NCBI GenBank assembly: GCA_943704495.1
Contig: CALSCR010001069.1
Span: 3,344 to 42,234 of the forward strand
Direction of reading: 5' to 3'
DNA: 38,891 nt
Source: Pigoraptor chileana
Taxonomy: Eukaryota; Opisthokonta; Filasterea
The position numbers were made by a program, and so were the translations under genes. The notes below the pieces were generated by a model, which saw only the letters and a program-made list of their open reading frames with translations, was not told the origin of the DNA and made no database searches. Every line of letters starts with the position of its first letter. The stretch's first letter is position 1. Positions 25,762 to 36,205 of this stretch are shown piece by piece.

Positions 25762-26604
25762 GATGTCGTGCATCAAAGTGGCGCTGGTTCGCCCTTTTAT
25801 ATTGAATGGCGCTGGTTCGTCTGTTCAAGCAATATACACGGGGTTTTCCTCAAAAACATTCTCTTCATTGCACCCTTTATCTCGCCCTCGGCCGATCTTG
25901 TTAATCACGGGCAGTGAAGAACCTTGTTAGTCTGCAAACATTTTGCGCAATCTCGCAAACATTATACTATCACGTGATCATACATGCGCTGATTTGACTC
26001 TCAGCCTCATCCGGGGTGGTGATTGATCGAATTTGGACATGGCCGTGTGTGTGTCTCTCTCGTCCCTTTCCATTTGCCTCGGTCTACAAGGAGATCCCCT
26101 CCATCGACACTTGTATTATCCCTCTTTCTCAGCATTGCTGTTCGTTGACTCGTTCCCCTTTGAGGTGAGGGATGGAGGATGCTGGATGTTACAATGCAGA
26201 CCGATTGATGGATTGAATGGATGGGGGTGGATGGGGTGGGAGTGATGGAGGCAGCGTTGAGCACATCGATCGTTGCGGGATTCGTAATCTTTAGTGACTC
26301 GGTTGGCAGAGCGTATCGCCGGCGTCATTGGCTGCTTTCGCGGTCTTTGGAATGAGGCGGCATCCCGTCTTACTTTCGTAATACGTTGATGTGGCGGTCT
26401 TTGTAGTAGTATTGGGTGCTTGAAGATAGGGATTGTAGACCGGGAATTGAAAAAGGCGGCGCAATGAGGTGTTCTTTTTAATGTCTTATGTACTTACTGT
26501 CTATTTTCATTTGCGTCCTTATTAATTTGATTGGAAACGGTGCTTGTTATTGTTGTTTTTATTGCTATGTATGTGCACAGTAACGTTCTCGAGCATCCAC
26601 GAAA
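25762..26604. promoter_or_regulatory. Upstream region of the eL34 gene
   Basis: About 840 bp holding the 3' end of the surface-protein gene and the eL34 promoter and leader. TCACGTGA (25970-25977) and CATCCGGGGTGG (26008-26019) lie 31 bp apart. A likely 3' splice site (ATGTGCACAG, ending at 26580) lies 24 bp before the ATG, which suggests a 5' UTR intron; its donor was not fixed. Confidence 0.5.
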
Positions 26605-27632
26605 ATGGTTCAGCGGGTCACCTACAGGCGGAGGCTGGCGTACAACACGCCTTCGAACCGCATTCGCAAGGTGAAGACCCCCGGTGGTCGCCTCGTTGCC
26701 CAGTACACGAAGAAGCAGGGCACGATCCCCAAGTGCGGCGACTGCGGCCTCAAGCTTGCTGGCGTGAGTGTCTCGAATTGCCCCCTTCCCAGTTGGTTAT
26801 TGTTGCTCTTGTGTGCGGACTGACTCTCTTTTGGGTCCGCATGTGTGACAATGTCATGTAGCTTGGATTTTCGATGTCCGTTGGAATTATTGAGTTGTTG
26901 TTCATTTACTGTGTTGGTGTTCTGGTCAATCGTGCTACGTTTGTCGTTTGTCAGAATATTCCTCTCTCATTCTTTCGGCTCTATTTTACTGTATATTTTG
27001 TCGATGATGTGCATTCACATCTCACTCATCCCTCTCGCGACTGTCTGTGTGTGTGTAGGTCACTGCCCTCCGCCCCAAGCGCTACATGAGCGTGTCGAAG
27101 CCCCAGAAGTCGGTCAGCCGTGCCTATGGCGGCTCTCGCTGCGCCCACTGCGTCCGCGAGCGGTGCGTATTTTCTTGATTGCATTTATTGCCATTGTCGC
27201 TGTCTGTGTACATTGGGAATTGCGTGGTGTGGTGTAGTGTGGTGTGCTGTGCCATTGCTAGTAACAAGCTGTGCATGAATATGCGTTTGTCTGTGTGCGT
27301 GTGTGTTTGGTGGTGTCTGGTGTCTGTGTGCGGTGTGTATTTGGTGGTGTCTGGCCGTTGTTATCCTTTTGTTGAATTGGGCTGTGGAGGAAGAATGCGT
27401 CGATGTGTGTGCCTTCAATGATTCAATGCCATCTTCCTGGTTTGTGCGTTGCACATTCTGCGCCGGTTGTATCACCGCTCACAATATCCACCCTTCATAC
27501 ACACAATCACACAATCACTCTGCCGTGTCCCTGTTGTCTCTATCGCACTGCAGCATTGTGCGTGCGTTCCTCATCGAGGAGCAGAAGATTGTCAAGCGCG
27601 TGCTCAAGGCCCAGGACGTCAAGAAGGCATAA
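26605..27632 (+). CDS. RPL34: 60S ribosomal protein eL34
   Basis: A structural protein of the large cytosolic ribosomal subunit. Exons 26605-26763, 27059-27162 and 27554-27632 join in frame to give 113 residues, close to the usual 115-120. It begins [15 protein letters not shown] and ends [16 protein letters not shown], both almost as in animals. Two Cys pairs (CGDC and CAHC) form the zinc-binding site of the family. [17 protein letters not shown] matches the family core across exon 2. Both introns are long for the gene and rich in GT on the sense strand. The start is fixed by the conserved MVQR. Confidence 0.98.
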
Positions 27633-28099
27633 AGTGGCTGTCCATCCCACACACGCCACGTGACTCTTCTTGTTCTGACGACTGATCCAGCCCCTTGATG
27701 TGTTCGTTTGTTTGTCTCTCCATCTCTTCCTTTGTTGTATTTGGGGGTGGCTCCATGCAGCATTGAACCGAACAGCCGTGCGTGGAGGCATGTTGATGGC
27801 TGCACGCGCGCGCATGTGCGGCTCGTCTTTGTGTCTCTGTGCTCAAGATTAAACAGACTCAAAACAAACAACTGAGAACGATCACATTTGTGTTATGTTA
27901 TTGTGGTGTTGTTGTTATTTGACTTTTCATCTTTGCTATTGCGTTAGGTACGTCTATCAACACAAAAATGCCGCTCCAACCGCATGCCTTTTGTTCCCTA
28001 GTTTGAGGTGGAAGGGTGTGTATGTGTGTTTTGTTTGTGTGTAGTGCAGTTAAAAGTTTAATTGTTTGAAACGCTGTGCTGTGGTTTTCCATGTTTGAG
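27633..28099. other. Convergent 3' region
   Basis: About 470 bp between the eL34 stop and the stop modelled for the unrecognised gene on the other strand. ATTAAA at about 27849 is a plausible polyadenylation signal for eL34. No coding sequence is seen. Confidence 0.5.
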
Positions 28100-30441
28100 T
28101 CATCGCTGTGGTGCGCGTCGCATTCCGATGGACGGCCCAAATTCATTGCCACGAGAGCAATGCTGTGTGCGGCGTAAAATCCAAAGAAGGAGAAAATAGG
28201 TAGAGTTGAGCATTGACTCAGTAGTGTTGAGTGGCGGCATAAAACAACGCAATCCAAACACTTCACTTTCAACGCGAGGCGCACCCACCCAGCCCCAACG
28301 CGCACGCCCGTATGCACACACACCACACACACACACACACGTCTATGGGCACAATCACCTTCCTGAGGCTCATTGTGTCTTTTGAGGGCCATGCGGGAAG
28401 GGGAGGACGGGGCATTGGTTGTAGAACAACACTGCGGGGAATGCCCACTCTGCCAAGGGAAAGATGGTTTCTTTTGGTGTCAGAGTACATTAAAAGAGAG
28501 CCGCACATGCACGAATGGTAGCCGATTCTGATTGATTGGGCCTCAGGGAGAGTTTGCACCAAAATAAAGGCCATTCTGCAAACATAATGCAATGCAAAAC
28601 AGTTGGCTGATAGGAAGCTGACACCAACAAGCACACTTAAAGAAAGCAAGTCTTACCTGACGCGTTTCTCCGTGACAACGGGAGCATCGGTTGCAACCTC
28701 TTCACACAGTCCGATTGTGGCATGCGTGTCGTGAACGGGGTATGCGTGCAGCATGCTATCCACAGTGTAGCTCTTATCCTCTGACGGCAAGATGGAGTGG
28801 AGCAGATGAACACATCGCGATGTTGAGCAGGCGCGCTTTGGACATACATGTGAGGAACAGACGAAGCCCGAGATTGGGAGCGCTCGTGCACACAAGCACA
28901 CACATACATACACACGCCATGCACGCACACACGTCATACACACCTGTCGGCATCTGCAGTCGTCGTTTCTCCGCCTTTCTCTCCTCTGCGACGGCACTCT
29001 CCAGCTCGTACCATCGCCCGAGTGCAGAACAGCACTCGTCGTAATTCGACTCCCGAAACCGCACGAGTGCATCCAGCTGCCGCACAGTATCATCCATTTC
29101 GTCACCGTGCCTATGACCACTCGTGCTCTCCTCTGTCTCGCGCTGTTCATCGCTGTGTGTGCGTGTGTGCTCATCACCGCCTGCTCCTGCGTCACTCTTC
29201 GCACGACTATCATCCACTGCCACGAGGGTGTTGTTGTCTCTGCTGTTGCCGTTGACGCTCACAATTCTATGCTTGTATGCCACTGGTGACTCCCACTTGG
29301 AGGGCGATGGTTGAGGTCGGTCCGTCGTGGTGTGAGCATCGTCATGGCGATGACTCGGCTCCAGTTTGAAAGCGTCGCTAACACCAACCTATGGTGTTGG
29401 GTGTTGGAGAGGCGGAGTAAGGGGGTTTGAATAACAGTCGCGTGTTTATGCACTGTTTCTTTTGTCGGGTGTTGGGTTTCACATTAAAGATAGAATATAT
29501 GAGGTATAAGCCCAAATACACACCTTGATTGCGTTGGATGCAAGATTGTAGATCATGAGAGGGGTGATCGCGCCACCAGGACCACTATTGGACCCCTCCT
29601 TCGCAGGCACAGTATGCTTGCGGGCGATTCCATCTGCCACTTCTGCTGACCTCAAACGCGTGTGCATGTGGGGCATCGGTACATGGTCGTCGAGGGATGA
29701 GATTGCTCTCGGTACCTCTGCCTTGCTCATTGGGCGGATGGGTGGCCTGAATCCATTACATAAAGAACGGGGAGGTGCAAGTGTATGCATTCACATGTTA
29801 GTGAGAATGGGAGATGGGCGCTTCTATTATTGCGCATTCTTTTGTGGCCACCCTCATTTTCACCTTCATGCACGTTGTGAATGTATGTACGTAAGCATGC
29901 GCGTGTGTGGGTATACATGCACATGTATAAATATGTGTGTGTGCTCTCACCTTGGCCTCTCTTCATCCGCGTGTCGACTGTTTTGCCCACCGATTCCTTT
30001 TTGATTCGGTTTCGCACGCCCAACACTGTCACCCGTCCCTTGTGCATGCGTTGTAACGGCGGCATCACTTTCATTCCTCTTCCCACTCTCCACGCGCATC
30101 GCCGCATGATGCCCTTGTCGCTGTTCGCTTTTGTGCACTGACGCAGCCTCCCATGCTAACACCTTGAAGTTCATCTTGGTCTGATTGCGCAGGCGGGCAA
30201 TCTCGTCCTCAAATCCGAGCGCATCCGTCGCAGTTTTCACTCTGTCTGACTTTGAGCGCCTTGCGTTCGTTGACGTTGACTGTGATGATGTTGGCACCGA
30301 TGCTTTAGGAGGCATTTCCAGCATATTTGGGTGACTCGTCGTCCCCCTTTGCGGTCGTTCGTGTTGAATCTGAATCTGTGACGATTGAAATCGCGTCGAC
30401 TTTGTGCGTGATGGGTCGCCTTGTGCAGCGACAACCGCCAT
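28100..30441 (-). CDS. Unrecognised protein with a predicted coiled coil
   Basis: Six exons are modelled: 30441-29951, 29746-29524, 29388-28944, 28780-28657, 28449-28359 and 28162-28100. They join in frame (phases 2, 0, 1, 2, 0) to give about 478 residues. The start has a good context (AGAATGGCGG). I do not recognise the family. The N-terminal third is polar and basic (ARRSKSDR). A helical, Glu/Arg-rich segment in exon 3 (LVRFRESNYDECCSALGRWY, then AVAEERKAEKRRLQ) could form a coiled coil. The more ordered parts are PPIRPMSKAEVPRAIS and the exon 4 stretch from SYTVDSMLHAYPVHD on. No signal peptide, membrane span or catalytic motif is seen. The last exon is the weakest: the fifth donor may be at 28359 or, same phase, at 28341, next to a GT microsatellite. 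Exons 1-4 are firmer than exons 5-6. Confidence 0.65.
28314..28340. repeat. (CA)n microsatellite in an intron
   Basis: CA repeat of about 27 bp with one CC break. On the minus strand it begins directly at an alternative donor GT (28340-28339) of the unrecognised gene, as in two SNF2 introns. Confidence 0.85.
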
Positions 30442-30765
30442 TCTCAGTCACATAACACGATTTCACACGGACACACACACGAACACACACGCGCGCGCGC
30501 ACTTTCTACGGAACAAATAATTGAATTACTCTACATCTCCTAATAGAGTTTGGAGTGGTGTTGAAAGTAACCGAGTTGCTGCGGTCATCCACTTTTGAAT
30601 TTTTGTATTTTTAGCATCGCGCCAAAACAGACAACCTCACGTGATCAACTTTCTGGTGAAGTCGGCACGGCAGTGTCCATAATCGCTCGAATAACAATTC
30701 ACTGTAATGAGCAAACCTTTAAAACATGCGCTATGCATATAGTCCGCCAGTCTCTCCCCGCACTC
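30442..30765. promoter_or_regulatory. Short region between the histidine kinase 3' end and the unrecognised gene
   Basis: 324 bp on the minus strand, holding the 3' end of the histidine kinase gene and the promoter of the unrecognised gene. It contains the E-box TCACGTGA (30637-30644), about 200 bp upstream of the start, and an alternating CG/CA run (30463-30500) that could form Z-DNA. Confidence 0.5.
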
Positions 30766-33458
30766 TCAGTCGAACAGCGACGGAGATGCACTGGATTCCG
30801 GCGTCGGTGCCATAGCGACGACATCGTGGACGACGTTGCACAATTCGGCCATCTTTACCGGCTTCCCCAAATGCACCGAAAACCCGGCGTCCAGACTCTT
30901 TCGAATGTCGTCCTGTGTGCAGTATCCGGACAGCGCGATCCCCAGCAAACCGGGCCGCAAGACCCTCAGCTGGCTGAACAGGTCGAGTCCGCTGCCATCG
31001 GGGAGACCGATGTCGAGGATAACAACCTCAAACCCGTTGTTGCTCCGTCGAAACGCCTCGATTGCTTCGCCACACGACGCCGCAACGGTGATATCGGAGC
31101 CGCACTTGTTTTGAAGCATCCGCGCGACAACGCGGGCGGTCGTTCGGTTGTCCTCGACAAGGAGTATGGGCACGGTTTTTGTTAAGGACTTGACGCCGTG
31201 GAGGTCATTACATCCTTCCCGATGATAACTCGTTGCACGAAGGATGCCAGGGCTAACAACCGAATCAGCCCCGTCGTTGTCCTTGTCGGCATCCTCCGTG
31301 GCCAGCAGTGGCAGACGCACAATGAACGTGCATCCGTGGCCAATGCCGTCGCTCACTGCCTCGATCGTCCCTCTATGAAGACGCACGAGGGACCGGCTGA
31401 TCGACAGCCCGAGTCCGAGACCGCCAAACTTCTCCGCTATATCGTGCCCGCCCTGCTTGAAGGCCTCGAATATCTCCGTGCACAGGTGTGGCTCGATGCC
31501 AATGCCGTTGTCCTTGAATGTTGCAACAATGTATGGAATGGGTGCGGCGGTGATGGCAACTGGGGACGCGCCAACTCCGTCTTCGAGCAACTCGCCTGGT
31601 CCTTCCTCAATGTAGGTTGATATGACAACCAGGCCCGTTCCTTCGGGAGAAAATTTGGCGGCGTTGCGGGCAATATTCCAGAATACCTGGCGAAGACGCA
31701 CGCCGTCGGCACGGACTTTTGCTCTGGAGAAAGCAGAGTAGTAACGACGCAACAGACGAAGAAGTGTCATAGGATGGACGAGGAGAAGAGAGAGCGTGAG
31801 GGGGAGAGAGCGGGTGAGTTTTTTGTGGATCTATTTGGTTGAAGTACTGGTCCACCCCGCAACCCATTCCCTGCGACTGACTACAAATGCATCGAAAAAT
31901 ACTCTTTGAAACGTGCACCCACCTCGGCGTCTCCAATTTCAGCCTCACAGTGATCCGCTTGTCATCGAAGTCCTGCTTCACAATGGCAAACACATCCCGT
32001 ATCACTTCTTGCACGTCTAGCGTCTCAAGTCGCAGGACCGTCTTGCCCGATTCCAGGCGGGAAAGGTCAAGGAGGTCGTCGATGAGGCCCACTTCAAGAA
32101 GTGTGCTTCTGTACACAACCTCAAACCGCTCGCGAATGTCGGCAGGAATGCTCAGATCGCCCCTCATTTCATCGGCAATGAGCAGCACTGGCGTGAGCGG
32201 AGTGCGCAGTTCGTGCGAGAGAGACGCAAGAAAGCGCGACTTTGCCTCGTTTGCGGCACGCAGGCCTGTCATCTGGCCCTCCACTTCGCGAGCGAGGTTG
32301 TCGCGCATGCCACCAATGCCCAGTGCGAGCGCCGTCTGCTGTACAATGGATTGGAGCCACGCACTCGAGGGACCCACGCAGACCTCACGTGACCGCGACC
32401 CCCACGACGGCGGTATCACGTTGAGGCCCTTCACGGCGGCATCTGGGAGCGTCCAGACACGCATTTCTCCCCATGGGCGTCCATGCAACACGTCATCGAT
32501 GGGCGTACACACATCCGGGGGCGTTGTTGCGGGACATCCCGACAATGCATGAAGGGTTGTTGGTGCCAAGGGAGTGGTGACCACCTCCACACGCGCTGCG
32601 CCTGTTATTGATCTCACTCCTCTGACAGCGCACTCGACAATGTGTGCGAGGGGGGCGTTGGAGGCAATTTGCGTCGTCAGTCGGAGAAGGAGTCCGTCAC
32701 GCGCCGCAATTAAATTCCGCAGTCGGCTCATCCGGGCGTGGACGGCGACGCGGGCAAGTACGTCCCTGTGAGGCAAGTCAGTGTGTGTGTGTGTGTGTGT
32801 GTGTTGGGTCGAAAATCGCAGTGAGTCGATTGTGATTTGCGCCAGAAAATGAGATTAACATTTAAGTGGAAATCATTCCACGGAAATAGCGGCCGACACA
32901 TCATGAGAGACCTGCATTCCCAACCCCACGTGGTGGAAATGCAGGTCTCTCATGAACATGAAGAACACACTCGCTCACTCAAATATGGACAAAATTCACT
33001 CACTTTCCACTGAACGGCTTTACAATGTAGTCGTCGGCGCCCAACTCGCGGGCTCCAATCCGTGCGGCTTCCTCCCCGCGCGCAGTCAGCAGAATAACGG
33101 GGAGAGTTTGGAGGCGCTCGTCGCCCCGGATCTTCTCCAGGAGCTGAAAGCCGTCCAACCCAGGCATCATTACATCCGCTATGACAACATCCGGGAGAAC
33201 GTCCATGTGTCTAAGCTCCTCAAGCGCGGCGACGCCGTTTGGCAACGCGCACACGTCAAAGTGCGTTGAGAGCAGATGGCTCATGTATTGTCGCATGTCT
33301 CCGTTGTCGTCCACCAGAAGCACGCGGTATGGTCGGTCCGTTACTGTGTCGTCATGGTTGCTAATGCCGTCATCAGCCGTCGCCATGTGCTCTGATCCCG
33401 AACGCGATGATGATGATCGTGGCAAAAATGCGTCGGACGTGCGCCTTCGGACTGCGGA

Positions 33459-33491
<33 letters not shown>

Positions 33492-36205
33492 ATTGTTGCT
33501 ACAGCTGCCTGCCGCCTCGAGGTCCATGCTCTTCACGCTCTTCACGCTCTTCACGCCCGATATGTGTGCGCCTGCAGTGGCTGCAGTACCCACCACGCCG
33601 GCCGGCGCGTGCCCAAATCCAGAGAGCTCAACAAATTCGTTGGAAAAATTGCCTCCGCTCCCTACCGCCGGCTCTCGAGCAGCGTGATGCTCCCACGCAT
33701 GGGCTTCTGCGACGTGTTGCTCGGCAATCGACATCCCATTATGCACCTTTGGGTGTTTGGGGAAGGCGTTTAATCGGCGTTCCTTCGATGCCGGCGACGA
33801 GGCGATGATGGTGTCTGTCGCCTGAGCGCGTGGCAACATTACAGTGAAGGTCGTTCCCCTCTCCAGCTCACTCTCGACGTTGATAGTCCCACCGTGCAGC
33901 GAGACCAGCTCCCTCACAAGCGAGAGGCCGATGCCTGTGCCCTCGTGCGACCTCGCTGTGGTTGTGTACAGGCGCCGAAAGCGTTGGAACAGGCGCGGTA
34001 TGTCGGACGCTGCAATGCCGTGGCCCGTGTCGGTGACGGCAACGCTTACTGACGTCTCGTCGACGTCGCGCACCGTCACCACAATTTGACCGTGTGACGT
34101 GAATTTGAGCGCATTTGAGAGAAGATTCACGAGTATCTTTTCGTACATGTCCCTGTCGACTGAGACGAGCGACGACAGCGGCGGACTGTCGACCATGAGG
34201 GTGAGTCCCATGCGATTGGCGGCGGATTCAAAGAGAGAGGCAATTTCTGCCGTCGTGGTCGATAAATCCATGGGCTCTGCAATGGGTATGTGCATGCCAG
34301 CCTCCATGCAACTCAAGTCGAGAAGCATGTTTACAAGTTTGAGCATGCGCTGACCATTTCTTCGCACGAGACGCAACTCTTCTATCGTGCTTTGCGAGTA
34401 AAGAGACGCACGCTCGGGAGTCAACATGTCCTCGATTGGACCGAGCATGAGCGTCAGCGGAGTCCTGAACTCGTGGCTTATGTTGCTGTTGTGTGCGAGG
34501 ATGTGCATGGGGAGTGTGGTGGACATGTACATGCAAGGTGAGATTTGAATGCGAAAGGAAAAGTTGCATATAGTCATGCGGCATTACAGCTGTTAGCTAA
34601 TCATCCACACGAGAAAACACACTGTTGCACCTCTACAAACGATGACGAGTGGTCACTATCAAGCCCCCTGTTGCAATCAGTATCCACTCTCAAAACACAA
34701 CACACAACACACACACACACACAGCCACACAGCCACACAGCCACACGCACATGTGCACAAAATTCCGTCCACGCACCTGAAAAACTCTGTCTTTTGCCTG
34801 TCCAATTCCTTCAGTGCCTCTGCGCGTGCACAAGCTTCCTTGACGATCTCGGCGTTGACTAGTGCCGTCTTTAAGTGAGCCAGGACGAGATCGAAAAACT
34901 CACTGTACTGGCGGTCGAGTTGAAGGTGCTCGTTGATGCCGCAGACAAGAATGGCGGCCGTCTGTTGGTTGGTTGTTGTTGTTGTTGCGTGTGTGTGTGT
35001 GTGTGCATGCATGAGCGTGTGTGCGTGTGTGAGATAGCATCGGTGAGGAAGAATCACAGTCAACGAACATGGCGCTCACACAACATGGCGCATGCCAACA
35101 CCAACCGCCGCAGTCAAACAAAGTGCAGCAAGCTCACCCTCTCTCCACGAACCCCCGGCAGTTTTGCGGGAAGCACGACGGCAGTCCCTGCCTTGTGTTC
35201 ACGCCCGACGACCACAGCCTCCCCGGATGCAATGCACGCACGCAGTCCACTTGCATTGCGCTGCATGCACTCGCCCACCGTCCCCTGCCCATCGACTCGG
35301 CAGTCAGACGCATCGGTGTTGGCGTTGTTGGCATAAGTCCCATCCGCTCCTCCCACGTGGTCACCTCTGGAATGCGCGTCGAGCTCCTCGCACTCGGACC
35401 ATCCAGTACCAATCGGAAGCGACTCCGGCCAATTGGAAGCCACGAGAAAGCTGTTCTTTTCGGCGCATTTTGTCGGCGGAAACACACGCACAAGACAGGC
35501 GTTTTCGACAACGTAAACAATGGGGTAGAGAACATCGGAGCATCGGGTGGCAAGCGTGCGACCCATCTGCGTGCATGCATCTGCGGCCGTGTGCACGTGT
35601 TGCATGTCGGTGGCGAGTTCGGAAAGCACGCGAAGCCGCCTCTCGCTTAGCATCCGCTCTGTGAGATCAAAGCATGTGTTGAATACGCCCCCGACTGTGC
35701 CGTCGTCGAGAAAAATGGGCCCACACGTGAATGTGACGAATATTTCGCGCATGTAGCCGCTCTTTTTGAGGAGAATGCGCTTGTGCTCACTCGACATCGC
35801 GATGCCAGTCCGCCTCACACAGAGCAGCATGGGCACCATTTCGCTGGCAATTTCCGGCAGCATCTCCCCGTATGGGCGGCCGATCGACCACGTGCGCTTG
35901 TCGGGATCCAGAATGTCACTGAATGCGTCGTTGTAGACGGAGCACAGATCCTCTCCCCAGTACACGCATATGGGGAAGGGCGATGCAAGCATAATGTTGA
36001 CTGCCGTGCGCAGCGGTGCGGGCCACAGGTCCTTTGGGCATCGCATCGCAGTTTTGGACCAGTCCATTTTGTTGACAAGGTTAGCCACGGGGCGCTGGTC
36101 GTAGGGAATGGACGACGATGCGAGATCATTTCTGTCGGCGGCATCATGACGCCCAGCATTGAAAAAGAATTCGGTTGTGGATCTTGAGCCCAACATGGCT
36201 GCCAT
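30766..36205 (-). CDS. Double hybrid histidine kinase (PAS-GAF-HK-REC-HK-REC)
   Basis: A sensor protein of the two-component phosphorelay class. Exons 36205-35138, 34961-34777, 34485-33004, 32765-31923 and 31723-30766 join in frame (phases 0, 2, 2, 2) to give 1511 residues. A PAS domain (about 47-182, MDWSKT...LWPAPLRTAVNIML) is followed by a GAF-like region (about 183-400). HK1 has phospho-His H422 in SHEFRTPL, N-box LLSNALKF and G-boxes DTGHGI and GTGIGLSL. After a poly-Asn linker (about 748-760) comes REC1 with VDDN, D855, T885 and K907. A GAF-like segment (about 935-1065) precedes HK2, with H1096 in SHELRTPL, NIARNAAKFS, DNGIGI and GGLGLGLS. REC2 has VEDN, D1430, S1458 and K1480. All catalytic residues of both modules are present. 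There is no membrane span or HPt domain, so it is soluble and should need a separate phosphotransfer protein. The N-terminus looks bacterial-like. The start is provisional: ATGs at 36205 and 36196 are in frame, and an upstream exon is possible. Confidence 0.9.
32781..32804. repeat. (GT)n microsatellite near a splice acceptor
   Basis: Twelve GT units. On the minus strand this is an AC run ending 15 nt before the acceptor of the third kinase intron (exon begins at 32765). Confidence 0.85.
32901..32955. repeat. 18-bp perfect inverted repeat in a histidine kinase intron
   Basis: The left arm 32901-32918 (TCATGAGAGACCTGCATT) is perfectly complementary to the right arm 32938-32955. They are separated by 19 nt that contain the palindrome CCACGTGG and can pair further. 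It lies inside the third intron (32766-33003) of the kinase gene. Confidence 0.85.
33460..33501. repeat. (GTT)n trinucleotide repeat encoding poly-Asn
   Basis: In-frame triplet repeat inside the kinase gene. On the minus strand it reads AAC/AAT and encodes about 13 Asn in the linker between HK1 and REC1. It is likely to vary in length without breaking frame. Confidence 0.85.

Noticed and set aside
26764-27058. Possible small nucleolar RNA in eL34 intron 1
   Set aside because: Ribosomal-protein introns often host them, but no exact C box is present and no flanking stem was found.
31887-32552. Plus-strand Ser/Arg-rich frame of 221 codons
   Set aside because: Antisense of the histidine kinase exon 4, which encodes the HK2 His box.
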